64,000 nt of DNA. Origin: Piper betle. Taxonomy: Eukaryota > Streptophyta > Magnoliopsida > Piperales > Piperaceae. The notes beneath the pieces are model-generated. The model did not search any database. It had not been told where the DNA came from and saw only the letters and a list, made by a program, of their open reading frames with translations. Shown here piece after piece: positions 1 through 12,370 of the stretch. How positions within the stretch are numbered: position 1 is the stretch's first letter; every line of letters starts with the position of its first letter. The position numbers and the translations under genes are program-made. The DNA lies in NCBI GenBank assembly GCA_033002965.1, contig JAURVB010013580.1:1-64000 (forward strand), given 5' to 3'.

Positions 1-3000
1 AATTCACCTTGTAGCTCAGCAGTTGAGTTGTTGCAATGTTTCATTGTGCAGAGTATCTTGGAATTGTGTGTTCATATCAAATTTGTAAGTATTTGAAATT
101 TTTTGCATGTTGAAATTCTTCTCTTCTTCAAGGACAAATGTACCTCTTTGAACATCAAAAGCAGCAGTATCCGGTACATCAGATTCATCCGAGCTGGGAG
201 CATCGACATGTACAATGTCAGCTTCAGGACACTCACACAAATCTTGAGCTTTCTTCTGCATTTCAAGGCTCCTTTCTTTTACAACAGCTTCCAAAAGGTG
301 AATCATTTTCGATTTATACAGCGGCCTGTTAACCATAAGAACATGACCTTTTTCCTCATTTCCATCTTAACAGCATTTGGAGTGTCATGGTTTAGTATCC
401 AGGCAAACGTGGCCTTCTCCTTGTAATAATCTAGGAAATTGAGCTGCTCTTTCCATATGTCTGTACTCAAGTCCAATAGAGCAATGTCCACCAAAATCAC
501 AAGGTACGGAGTCTTCACTGTATTGCCATTAAGTGTTTTAAGCCTACTAAGTCTTAGTGGATTTATGGAGGTGTAATCTGTTGTGAAAGATTCCACAGTT
601 CTTCTTTCTTGAAATAGTTCTTGAAGGTTTTGCGTCAGTTCATTCCACTCGGATGCTTCCATGGTGCTGATCTTCTTTTTCTTAACCACTTGGACAATAT
701 CAATCTTCCGGTCTTTCTGTTAATGGCCAGCAATACCTGATTTCACGTACATTTGAGTACTTCCATTTTCATAAAAAATCATTGTGCTACTGGAATTTTT
801 TGTTGTGCTAAAACATATTTGTTTTTACCATTGGACTATTATCACCGACTCCTAGTTGGCAATGCTGTTCACTACAATCAGGAGGTGCCTTTAGAATCAA
901 GCTGAGTCTCATCAATGTTCCAGGACCATCCTTCTGCACAACCCTGATGTCTCCGCCCATCTTGTTAACCTGCAAAATTTTATAATAAACCAAAGTTAAT
1001 GAGTTGAAGCTGTTTCAATGAGATCCATCTTCCATTGTCCTACCCCACTAAGATCTTAACTGTAGCAGTTTCGAGAGAAAAATAGATTCTGCTGATATAT
1101 GAACATGGGGATACAAGTGCTGATGCATGCTTACCAGGGTACGCACTATACACAAGCCTAGGCCAGTCCCTCCATGCCTGAAATGATGAACAACTAGCAG
1201 TTTAAAAAAGGAGAATATGCTAGGGATGAAATACAGATTCACCAACTTGCGGGCACAGTTTATTGACCTCATTGGTGACTGGTCAGTTCATGTGACAAGA
1301 TAATAAAATGTTACAAAGATGATTCAAGAGCATGTTCTAAATATTCATCCCCAATCAACGATGATTTTAGAGCAGCACTAACTAAGCTGCACTGTTAAGA
1401 CAGTAATTTCTTACCCAAAGAAGTTGGATCAGGCATATAAGGTATGTTAAATCATGAATAACAGAATAATTCTCATTTATTTGATATTGTTTCATTCAGT
1501 TGGTTTCTTATACTTCTCATGTATGTTTGAATTGTTTTCCATAATATCATGAGTTCACAAGTTAAAGCTCTCATACGCATTACTTACGTTCTGGTCGTTG
1601 ATGGGTCTGCTTGCTCAAAACTTTCAAATACAGATTCCCATTTACTTGGGTCAATACCTATGAAAAGGTGTGTGAAAAATGAGATAAGTCGGATCATATA
1701 CTAAACAACATGTCAGCTGAAGTATAAATACTAATCTGGCATGTTACCACAGCCTGTATCATCAACTTCAAAGCGAAGAATAATCTGTTTATCTTGTTTC
1801 ATGATTCCTTTTGGTAGTCTTCCATGTTGTCTACACTTCTGTTTTTGAGCAGGACTCTGTTCTTTATGATCATAGTAGAGCTTGTCTGTGTCGTTATCAA
1901 GCCAACCTCGCAGAATAATGTGACCAGCTGGAAAAAAAGATACTAGTAACTAAATGGACAGTATTGATGACTTGAAATTGAGGAAACATCATTTTTTATT
2001 ATAGATTTGGAACAAAATTTCATGTCCAGAATTTTCATATTTTCTTGTATTATAATCCATCTAATTTTCAGAAATATTATGCATAAGCTTATTCTAAACA
2101 ATTAACTGCAAACAAAAATCAGAAAATATAATTGTGCATCTTTCAGAGTTGAATGAAAACCATAGTGGAACTTACATGAAGTGAACTTATTTGAATTGCT
2201 GATGAGATTTGCAAAAATTTGCACTACTCGAGCAGAGTCTCCCCGAACAAACTTAGGCATGTCATCTAGTAATACACAGGATAATCTCGTTATAACTTTT
2301 GCCTGAGGCAGTGTTAGCCTATAGCTTTACCATGAATGAATGAATGGACATGTACTCTAGGTCTTGCAGCTTGATGAAAAAAATTAAGATAGTATACCAG
2401 ATAAATCTAAGACAGTTTCCACGTTGTGATTAATGCATTGCACAGAGAACATATCCACCACTCCTTCAAGTTCCCTGCCCAAGTCAAATTCAACATCTTC
2501 CAGTACTAATTTACCTGATTCAACCTGCGACAAAGAACAATTACCAGTTACAGTATACGAGTATATATGGGGTTTAAAATAACTATGATGAGTATATACG
2601 GGGTTTAAAATACAACTATGATATCTCGTAAATCAAGGAGCAATTTATTTTGAAAATTATTTCTGAAAATGCCCACTTCTCAGTTTTTAAATATTGGTGG
2701 TGTCAGGCCAAAATGAAAGGATATCAATGGACAAATACGCCAATTGTCCAACAGTGGGACAGAAAATGACATTCATAGGTTCGAAAAATAACCTTTTTTT
2801 CTCACCTTGCTTAGGTCCAAAATATTGTTAAGAAGCCGAAGTAGCGCAGTAGAACATTTCCGAATCTGAGTAACTGTAGCGAACTGCTCATTCGTAAGAC
2901 AATCATCGCAAATGAGAATGTCCAGCAACCCTATCACTGCAGCCATTGGTGTTCGCAATTCATGGCTAGGAAGCAAAAGAACATTAATTTAGATATACTT

Positions 3001-5843
3001 GTGAATTTATATTTTTTCAAAATTTACCAAGTATATAATTTGATAGGAAAATCACTTCAGTTTATTCAATTCACAACCAAATGAACTGTTGCTACTTATA
3101 AAATGTTTGTACTTTGCAATGACATATTTTGTTTCAAACTTTCATATAGCTAATTAAGCATATATGATATTAAGATCTTGATTTGCCAAAATACCTTATA
3201 TTTTTTACTTTTTATACATTCTAGGCTTGGCCCGAAAATCATTTCAGGACAATATCACTATAGACCTAAAACTTATGAAAACAGAATTTAATATAGCTAA
3301 AGATAATAGCTAATTTGTCATTCACCTCATGTTGGCCAAAAACTGACTTTTGTAGTTGCTGGAGGCTTCTGCTCTTCTTCTTGCATCGAGGTGACTTATT
3401 AGAGCGGCTCTTAATTTCATTTCTTTTGAAACTCCACTTGTTAAAATCATAATGCAAACACATCCAACGACAAGAATGCAAAGAGATGCAGTTATCAGTA
3501 TCACCAAAGTCGTGACAGCACTTTTGTCAACCTTCCCCATTATATATTTTCTTGGAATGATAACTACTCCTACCTGAAAATTCACATCTTACCGTTTAAA
3601 AACGCAAAATTTCCTTATATTCATTGTTCAATTTTTTTATGACATTGCTATTTAAATTTAAAGTAACTGTTACTTTCTGATGATGAATTGTAATAAGGCA
3701 TTGAACACATATGCAAGACCTACTTGAGGACATGGCAGACAACTCACCAGTGGAACTCTTTTTAAACCCAGGAAGAATGAATCTATGTAATATTTCTGAT
3801 GCCCTAATACTACATTTTCCATGTGCAGCTCGTCCTTAAGTAGGGACTTATTTTCATAAGCATGCTGAATCCACTCTGCGCCTGATCTAATTATATCATT
3901 ATCTGACTCTGTGGCCATCATAAGCTTCGGACCACTTGTTGTATTCTTCAGAAGTGGTGAATCTGTTGATGTTGCAAGCAGATAACCTTCTTTGGAAGTC
4001 ACAAACATGTAGCCACTATGAAATTCCACCAACTCTCTCATCAGCTGTCCTACACTATAGAAAGCTGTAGTAACCCCAACCACAGCCAGTATTCTTCCAT
4101 CTGAAGCATTCAGCACAGGCAATGCTGCTGAAAGAAGTGGTGAATCTGTAAACTTGCTCACAGTGACTTGCCAAGAAGCTGATCCATCACGAACTTCTGA
4201 GAATCCTGGAATTCTTATTAGTTCATCTGCTGGGACTTTGCTCCTTTTTCCTATCTTTGTACCATTAACAGGATTTAGAGGCTCTCTATACCATATAGCT
4301 GAGATGTTACGATCCGAATAGCTATCTGTCCAGTCATCGTGAAAAGCATTTAAAGGATCAGAATATATGTAGTATGTGCTATTGCTCCTATGATCCCTGT
4401 GAAATGCTTGCACAAATCCGTTATGATGCCTAATCGTGATTGCATTGAGTGCTTTTCGACTTGCAAATAGTGCCCATGTTACATCCTTCATTACTTCATA
4501 TAGCTGTGTGAACAAGTTCGTGAAAACCACCAACATTTAATTTCATGTCATAAACAAGGAAGTATTCTTTTTAACACAAATGAACAAGTACCTCATGTTG
4601 TTGTGGATGAGATGGAGATCTATCATAACGGTTGATTACATATTCACATAGTTTCACCTGAGCCATAGTTATTTCTACAGTGGAATTGAGAATGTTCCAC
4701 ATTCTTAATACTGGCCGCTGAAGAAGCTCAAAACGAAGATCATATGCTAGGCTGTGAATGGATTTTGTAGTGTAGGCTCTGGTGAAATACCATGTAAGGA
4801 TTGTCAACATACCAATCAAAATGGCCAACATTACCTGCAGTGATCAACAAAGCCATTACATCGGTGCAATTAATTTTTTCTTATAGAAAATATAGTTGAT
4901 TGTTTGATCAAAGCTTAAATCTATAAGACATAGGATTGATGGTATATGGAAGGTTAGCCTAGTCCGTTTTTTTTCACATAATTGGGTAGAGTTTTGATAA
5001 AATTGTTTATTTTTCAACAGTTAATATACATCTGCATCAACTCATTTGAGTTATACCTTGGCTTCTCTCCCTTTCTCTCTACATATCGTTCATTTTCTTC
5101 ATAATCGTTTTTGAACAAAATCAAAATCCCCCTTGCTCTGTTTTTCTCTAGTCTAGTACTGTCTAAAGCATGATCTTGTCGAATTCTTAGCACAACAGTG
5201 ATGCATTTCATATATGATCAATCTTTTAACTTTTGTAATATATGCATATGAATAAGTAGAAAATTAAACTATGCCATTCAATGAAAGATTGCATGAACCT
5301 GATTAAACTGCATAAAATAATCCAAGCACGGTGCATACATGTATATTAAGATTGTCAAAAGACTCAAAACATCAAAAGGTTTGCAGGCTAGCTTACCATG
5401 ATGGCCAGGCGTGCTACAAAAACACTGTAGTGTGACGAGAGACAGTGAGTGTTTTCAGTCTGAAATTCCTGCTCTTCATCCCCTCGAATGATTCTCCGAT
5501 TGCGGGCGGCCGAAGTGGCCTGGTCCTCTCCATGAAGAACACTTGACAGCTTGATCTTGTTGATGAACCTTCCCCATAGGCCACCTTGAGGGGTAGGAGA
5601 AGTTGGTTGTAGTTCAAAGCTCACCGAAGGTGTTGTTCTATCAGACACCATGGCTTTTGCCATTTGTTTGTCAGTGGGGAATTTCACCATGCAAAGAGAA
5701 TGCTTGCAGACTGCATTAAAAGAATATAACATGGAGGTGAGGAAGATCAAATAAAGGAGATGTGAAAGGATTCTCATGACAGTTTGTTTATCACTTAGTC
5801 CTGTCATTTCCCACTTAGGAGAAGAAGATGATACTCCCCTCAA
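1..5843 (-). CDS. HK1: AHK1/HK1-type osmosensing hybrid histidine kinase, 3' end beyond the window, two single-base frameshifts
   Basis: Plasma-membrane sensor kinase of the plant His-Asp phosphorelay, related to Arabidopsis AHK1 (osmosensing). Splice sites and phases agree for exons 5843-5397, 4834-4592, 4503-3748, 3573-3326, 2965-2806, 2524-2398, 2265-2176, 1927-1748, 1657-1588, 1177-1135, 969-829 and 736-about 6. In order: cytoplasmic N-terminus; membrane segment across the exon 1/2 junction (ARLAIMVMLAILIG); extracytoplasmic sensor region (exons 2-3, NAITIRHHNGFVQAFHRD); second membrane segment (exon 4); phospho-acceptor H-box SHELRTP split by the exon 4/5 junction; N box and G boxes (VDDTGCGIDP, HGGTGLGL); then a degenerate receiver-like region. 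The true receiver should lie left of base 1. Frame is lost at the T5 runs 676-680 and 349-353; one extra base in each restores family similarity. An in-frame TGA sits at 18-16, just before a possible donor. The start is uncertain: the Met at 5843 is used, but Mets at 5663 or 5651 also fit. Confidence 0.93.
349..353 (-). other. Apparent -1 frameshift in HK1 exon 12 (second A5 run)
   Basis: The frame that reads FAWILNHDTPNAVKMEMRKK runs into unrelated residues, while the adjacent frame continues with GHVLMVNRPLYKSKM as expected in AHK1. One additional A in this run reconciles them. Confidence 0.75.
676..680 (-). other. Apparent -1 frameshift in HK1 exon 12 (A5 on the coding strand)
   Basis: Upstream of this run the minus strand reads LILSKWLRK, as in AHK1. 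Downstream similarity (ISTMEASEWNELTQ) is in another frame. A run of six A instead of five joins both frames without a gap. An alternative acceptor near 720 would give an open frame, but it loses the conserved SKWLRK segment. Confidence 0.75.
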
Positions 5844-6121
5844 ATATCAAAAGTGGAGTCCCCCTATGCATCCTCTTCTCCATCAATCCTCTCAATTTCA
5901 TACTCTCCTACAATTTTGTTTTGGAAAGAACGTGAGGTGAAGAATTTTTTTTATTAGTATAACGAAATTTAAGATTATTTATTGGAAGCCAAAATTAATT
6001 TATACTTTATCTGCAAAACTAATTAAAATATTACCCTTCTTTCTACCTTGTCGCCTGAGTTTATATTAGAACTTGACTCAAATAGTTCAAAATTTGTTCG
6101 AACGGGACTCGAAATAGAATA
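5844..6121. other. Upstream flank of HK1, no gene seen
   Basis: This should hold the HK1 promoter and 5'UTR on the minus strand. I see no other coding signal and no convincing TATA box that fixes the start. Confidence 0.4.
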
Positions 6122-6510
6122 AGTTTTGAACATATATGCTCGAAATCGACTCGAATATTTTTATGTTGTTCGAGCTCGATTCAAACTCTAATACATTAAA
6201 GTAATTAATTTTAATGAGCTCAAAACTAGCTCACAAGCTGAGCTTGCTCAATTAGGAGTTTTGAACATATATACTCGAAATTAACTCTAATATTTTTTAT
6301 ATTATTTGAGCTCAACTTGAACTCGAATACATTAAATTGTTTAATTTTAACGAGTTTGAAACTAGCTCACTGAGCTCGCTCAATTAAGAGTTTTGAATAT
6401 ATATATTCAAAATTGACTCGAACAATTTTTATGTTGTTTGAGCTCGACTCGAGTACGAATACATTAAACTGTTTAATTTTAACGAGTTTGAAACTAGTTC
6501 GTTTGGTTTA
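6122..6510. repeat. Tandem repeat, about 2.9 copies of a 132-135 bp unit
   Basis: Copies start near 6122, 6257 and 6389. Each begins with agttttgaa(c/t)atatat, then AT-rich sequence with gagctcga-type words, then cattaaa and taattttaa(c/t)gag. They differ by scattered substitutions. The surrounding 6.05-6.9 kb is rich in the same gagctcgactcga words and ends near aatagccctac at about 6940, so the array may lie inside a decayed MITE-like element. Confidence 0.7.
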
Positions 6511-6547
6511 TTTTTCTTGTACGTACATGTATCCAACAAAAAATGAT

Positions 6548-6621
6548 AATGTGATGAACATGGATTGAATATGTAACCTTCAAGTCTTTAGGATGGCACT
6601 CTCCCAACTGAGTTTTCCCTG
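6548..6621 (-). repeat. tRNA-like sequence, probably SINE head or tRNA pseudogene
   Basis: The minus strand reads ctcagttgggagagtgcc, a near-perfect D-arm/A-box. About 30 nt later comes gaaggttacatattcaatcc, a T-arm-like B-box with a short ACAT/ATGT stem. I find no matching 7-bp acceptor stem and no proper anticodon stem, so this is not a functional tRNA gene. The closest resemblance is tRNA-Phe-like, as in tRNA-derived SINEs. Confidence 0.5.
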
Positions 6622-9600
6622 TATTGATGCTTCTTTGTTAGTTTATTATATATAAATAAATATAACTAGTTACAATTAAACTTAATCAATAATAATATTT
6701 ATTTATGATTTTAAATATATTTTGAATAGATAAATGTTATTATATAAATTATTATATTATATTATCTGAGTCGAGTTCGAGTTATAACTGAGTCGAGTCA
6801 ATTCAAACACTGCCTGCTCAAGCTCGACTTATAGGATTCGAGTTCGAACTCGAGCATTTAAATGTCGAGTTTCGATTTGAATCGATCCAAACCGAACCGT
6901 CAAATGCTCACGAACTAACTTGCTCAATTAATAGCCCTACTTGGGAGCAACAAGTATAGGAATTGATTCTAACGATATAAAGTTAATTAGGTTTATTAGG
7001 GTAGATGCATTTGTGTAAACAGTAATACCCATGTTAGGTTTAACCCTAAACTATTATGTATGTTGAAGTATATACATGTTAATGTGGTTAATTTACATGC
7101 ATATCTACTCTAAGAAGGCTAACTTTAATTCTGATTGCTGCCATATATACCCATATGCAATTTGTCCCTCTTTTTCTACTGATTAGGATAAGAGGCATCT
7201 TCATATCCAAAATCTTTATTCCTCCTAATTACTCTTCTTTATGAGTAGGTATATAAAATTCTTACCTATGACTCTTCTTCAATGATTAATTATTAGGAAC
7301 TCTACAATGAAGGACCCTTTAACTAATTTGACGTGCTAATCTCAGATTATACAATGATTACTTTTATGTGCCCTATTAAATTTGGGCACCTTTGCCTAAT
7401 GTAGTACAAAACAATTTTGTCAACCCTAAAGTATTATATAAGCAACAAGGCTACTTGCTAATTAGTAATTACACATGGTTTTGCTAAGTGGAAGATAACA
7501 AAAGGTAGAATTTCAAGAAAATCTTCTCCACTACGGCACAATCTATAAACACCTCCCAGCTGGTTAAGTGGGTGGCACTAGCATATCTTATTTTCATTAA
7601 ATGGCAAAATTGCCCTTAAGTGGGAAGGAATTAGTGGAATCAAGAGTGCCACTTAGAAGGTCAATCTTGGCCATTTTCAATCGGAAAACGTTGTCAGTGG
7701 AGAGAAGAGTAAGGATAGAATCTTATCGTCTTGGCACGCGGCCGGCCAATATCTTCCCCTAAATTAAAATATTTAAACTTTATTTAATAGACTTCGAAGG
7801 CTGTTAATTACATAATTATGTAATTTGATAATATCTTCGATCCCTCAAATAACTCGGTCAGCCAACAACAATTCGGGAATCTATCAAGTTAAGGAAGACT
7901 CGGAGCTCATAAGTAAATTAAAATTTTATTTGTTTATTTATTTATTTATTGTCATTGCCCAACTCGAGTAAGCTTGCTAGCAATTGCTATATATATGGTA
8001 GAAACTCGGTACATTGATAATTATTATCTCGATGAAGATTAACTTAGTGTAAAGAACACAATTAATGGCTACACCTAAGATCGAGCACCAAGCTGTCCTA
8101 ACTCACGTCACTGGCCACCAAATCAGTGCCAATGTGGCTTCTAGGTCACCTTAAGGTCCCCCATATCTAGTGACCAATAAGAGCCAAAAACAAAGATAAT
8201 TCCCTTATTAGTTTATATGTGCTACTCATGTGATTAGGTAAGACGGTTAATTAGAGTTATTAAAATTCAATTAGCTCTGATTTCAGTGCTAGTGTGGGGC
8301 CTACACTAAGTGGGATTGGGCCCACTGGACGTCCTGCCACCCAAGAGCAGACAACAAGATGAATGGAATGCTTGCGTGTTAGGAATTAGGATGCGCTGCC
8401 AATGGAAACTTGGGCCTTGTAAATGTAAAGCCCATGATAAACTTGGACTGAGCTTGGTCCATAACCAAGGGGAGGTGGGCCAAGGCCCACAAAAGAGGAT
8501 GGGGAAAATTAGCTTCAAGATTGTACAGGTCTATGCATGTAAATGTTACAAGGAGAGTTGACCAGGAGAGTTTCTAAATGGGTTACAAGGAGAGTTGACC
8601 AGTCTTCTCATCATCTTGCTGAGATGGCTAAACTGGATTTTCAAATGCAAATCCCCTCTGAAAACACTATCTCTTCGTTTGACTTTTTTCACTTAATGGT
8701 TAGTTTCTTTTCTTTCACAAAAAAAGAAAAGAACATACATCACCTTCCAAATAATTTCCAACAGACGATTGAGACTGAGCGATCATCATTCCAGGTGATC
8801 TTTATAAATGAATATTGAAAATATTGCATAAACATAAATGTGCAAAATAGGAGGCCGGAGTTTATAAACCTGTTTACCACCAATTGTAATAGGCTGCAGA
8901 GAAAAAATTCAGAATTTCTGATATTAATCAGACTGCCAAGATTTACTTTTTCAAACCCTCTTTTACACCCGGAGAAAGCCAAGGATGGTTTCAACTACAT
9001 TCTCATGTCCGTCTCCCCTCTTATTTATTTATAAAATAATAATAATAAAGATGAAAGTAAGTTTGTAAGTAACGCTGTAACCAATAAAAAACCATGGTCA
9101 AACAACGACCAAACAACAACGGGTTGAAAAGTCACCCAGAAGTATTAAAAGAGTTTAAGATACCTCCAGAACGAGCCGAACATCAGACAGAACCAATAGT
9201 GATTCTAAAACACGTTAAACCAACAACAAAAAAAGCACGTTAAACAAACAACAAAATATAACTAAGCTTGCTCCAAGAAAAAAATAAAGATATTTTGTTG
9301 TAGAGGTGGGTAGATTTGGGGTGGAAAATTTGAAATATGTAGTACAAGAGCAGGAGAGAATAAATTAAATGTCAAAATGCAAAGACTAGCCTTCAGGATG
9401 TCACTTTGTTGTAATTTGGTCTAGATAAAAAAACAATTTACTCAATTTAGGAGGGTAAATGGTTTTGTAAGTCCGATTGATATTGAAGAGAGCTGGGGGT
9501 GTATTGGTAGGAGTAAGGCGGGAGTAAGGTATTACAGCGGCGGGAATAACTTGCAGGGTAGAAGAAAAGTTGCAACGGTCAATTCCTTCCTACCTCGGTG

Positions 9601-9859
9601 GCATCTCTGATAGACGACAACCTCTGTAAAATTCTATAGGTTTGAATTTTAGAAAAAAATACATTATTAAGAGGCAGTGTTGCATCAATGAGATAAAATT
9701 GAATTAAAGGTATGTCCTTGATTGTATATTACTATCTTGAATATAAATTATGGTGTGTGATAGTCATTTATTTTTGTAGACTATTTGTAGGTATTTTTTT
9801 ATTAGAGATATGGACGTAGTTTTGGCTTTAGTGTTTTTGTTTTATTTGAATGGGATGGA
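6622..9859. other. Intergenic, no gene recognised
   Basis: AT-rich sequence without an ORF of recognisable family. At 8295-8500 there is a cluster of TGGGCC/GGCCCA words (site II-like elements common in plant promoters), but no gene model starts nearby. The small ORFs at 8306-8561 overlap this cluster on both strands and look incidental. Confidence 0.5.
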
Positions 9860-11150
9860 ATGCGGAGAAAAGATTATTTCATCCATTTTTTTAAAGGCAG
9901 AGACAATTTAACTAAGTTGGTCAAATTTGTGAGTTTAAATACGGCAATGGAGTATGATGGTAAAGAATTTACAATGTCTGTACTTATCCCACTAATAGGT
10001 GAGAAGGAGGAGGAATACATGGTAAGCTTCAAATATGTTGTCGTATTTACAAGGAGAGGCGAGGTTGACAATCATAGGCTATACATTGTGCTAAAATTGA
10101 GGTCCGATGGATTGTTAGGAGAAGATGTTCATGAGTGAAGACAAATGGCAGTGGACGATGAATATGTTGATCGAATGAAGGCAGTCAATGATGGAATGAG
10201 CATTACACTGGTGTCATCATGAACTTGGATGGAGGGAGGAGAAGAACAAAGGATTGTACATTGTGCGGCTAGGAGATGCCTAGGTAAATAGACATAATGT
10301 GTATACAAAATTGATTTAGAATAAGTACTTGATTTGATTATGTAGGGATGATTCATGGAATGTACATGTCCGGGAACTTGTGCACCCCAAATATCTTTGT
10401 CGATTGTACCTTGTAGTCTAAGCCATAATGAGAGGGAGGGTGAAGGATATGCTACCGATGTAGATGAACATGGTGTTGTGAGAAGTGGAGAACAGAGGAC
10501 AATGATGTTGTAAAGTTGAGGTGTTCCAATGACATTGATAGTATCTTGTTGATGAATTATATTTAATTACTGAGTACATATATGTATTATCTGATATATA
10601 TCAATTCTATATAGTGAATGTGATAATCCGCTTTCGCTGTGAAAGGAACATGCTCTGGTCAAGTTACATGATCTTGTGACAAGTAGAGAATGGAGAGCAC
10701 CGGTCGTTGCATAGGTGATGTGTATATATCATTCGTCATGTAAACTAATATTATATCATTGATGAATAAATATATTTTAACGATGTTTTATGCATGTACA
10801 GAGAACCTGACTGAGAATAAGATAATCGATACGTGGAATTGGTTCTTGTGTCTTGTTCGTGATCATGTCCTCACACATCCTTGCGAGAGTGAATCCTGGC
10901 TAATGGCTATATTATTTGACAGGTTGCTATCAGTGAGAGCGGGTCATGCCACCTTTGGGTAGAATGAAATGGTCACCACCGTATGTACCCATACCTTGCG
11001 TCCTTACCCCACTATATAGATGAGGGTCTGGGCACCCCCAAAAGAGGTGAATTTATGGCATTGATGCTCCAACTGGGCATTATAAGTGCTCCAAGTGCTA
11101 GGAGATTCGTCATAACAAGCGTCGATGCTGCAACCTAGTGGTTTGTGCAA
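9860..11150 (+). pseudogene. Decayed Mutator-like transposase fragments (tentative)
   Basis: Several short plus-strand pieces suggest a broken MULE. The 92-residue ORF at 9860-10138 (EYDGKEFTMSVLIPL) resembles an N-terminal transposon region. Translation at 10759-10962 includes DTWNWFLCLVRDH, similar to the W-x-WF-L stretch of MULE transposases. Near 11054-11137 there is a zinc-knuckle-like HYKCSKC-stop-EIRHNKRRC. Stops separate all pieces. No terminal repeats were found, so boundaries are approximate. The assignment rests on short motifs only. Confidence 0.35.
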
Positions 11151-11229
11151 CATAACATCTCATGCCTACAAATATTGTTGCTCCTTATTTTGGTTAGCTT
11201 TTATCTTGAGCCATTTGTTAATAGCAGCA

Positions 11230-11900
11230 TTAATGACATGATAATTAACATGATAATGCCATGTATACTTGCTAAAATTTTGTAATTAACAAGATAATGT
11301 CATGAATCAAAAATTTCTAAATGTAGTGTCTTGTTATCAATAACGTCGACTTTATAGTAAATGTGTCATCTACTCTATCAAGACATGTATACTTGCTGAA
11401 ATTTTGTGATTAACAAGACAATGCCATCAATCACATTTTGTAAACGTAATGTCAAGTCATAACTGACGTCAAGTATATACTAGACATGTGTCATCTACAC
11501 TATCGTGACATATATGCTTGTTGAAATTTTGTAATTAACAAGATAATGTCATTAATTGCATTTTATAAATGTAGTGTCATGTCATCAATGACGTCGAGCT
11601 CACATTAGACATGTGTCATCTATGCCATCGAGACATAATAATGAATATAATAATGTCATGTATGCTTGTTAAAATAATGTCATCATTATAAATAATAGTT
11701 ATACAATAATCATATTAATGGACTAAAAAATTTGAACATGATAATGTCATGTATGCTTGCAAAAATTTTGTAATTAATAAAATAATATCATCAATTACAT
11801 TTTGTAAATGTAATGTTGTGTTATTAATGACGTTGAATTCATATTAGACATGTATCGTCTACGCCATCGAGGTATGATAATGAATATAATAATGTCATGA
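11230..11900. repeat. Degenerate tandem repeat, unit about 120-125 bp, 4-5 copies
   Basis: Recurring blocks of attttgtaattaacaagata, atgtcat(c/t)aatt, cattttgtaaatgta, gtcat(c)aatgacgtcga and gacatgtgtcatctacgcca appear near 11.27, 11.39, 11.51 and 11.75 kb. The array directly follows the MULE-like remnant. Confidence 0.7.
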
Positions 11901-12067
11901 ATGCAAGTAATAGTTGGACAAAAATCATATTAATGAACCAAAAAATAAACTTCGTGGCATCACTGTTACAAAAAGATTAAATATAATATCATAAGTAGCA
12001 TAAATATTTACGGTCGCAGATTTTAATATTGGATTGCTTTCTCAATCTTCTCCTTGGCCTTCTTTTG

Positions 12068-12370
12068 TCAACTCAACTCGTGTGTATAAGTGAAAGAGCG
12101 ACGGTTGGGCAAACAATTGATAAATGACATATATCCACGGATTAAATGATTTGCAATATGTAGTTTAATGGACATCTTGATGTCTCTTGATCTCCACGTG
12201 GAATTCCGTACCTCATTAAGAAGACTAGTGATTGTGACAACATCATCGGCACTGAAGGGGAGAATATCACTCCCGAGCTTGAACCTACCCAATCTCCCTT
12301 TGAGAACCCAACATTTGAGCAGATAATCCAACAACTCAGGTTGCAAGTTGAACTTTCTGAAGCTCAGCAA
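12068..12370 (-). CDS. Hypothetical ORF, possibly plant-mobile-domain-like transposon remnant
   Basis: A 100-residue ORF. The stretch FKLGSDILPFSADDVVTITS has the shape of the 'LP...ADDV' region of plant mobile domain / DUF1985-type proteins found in MULE-associated and Ulp1-associated transposons. It has no intron, no partner exons that I could join, and lies among repeats. Most likely a transposon fragment, not an active gene. Confidence 0.3.
   Translation of the reverse strand: MLSFRKFNLQPELLDYLLKCWVLKGRLGRFKLGSDILPFSADDVVTITSLLNEVRNSTWRSRDIKMSIKLHIANHLIRGYMSFINCLPNRRSFTYTHELS

Noticed and set aside
303..689. Long HK1-region ORF as a separate gene
   Set aside because: It is exon 12 of HK1 read in the frame between the two frameshifts; upstream and downstream family segments adjoin in other frames.
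6548..6621. Functional tRNA gene
   Set aside because: No acceptor stem and no proper anticodon stem, despite good A-box and T-arm words.
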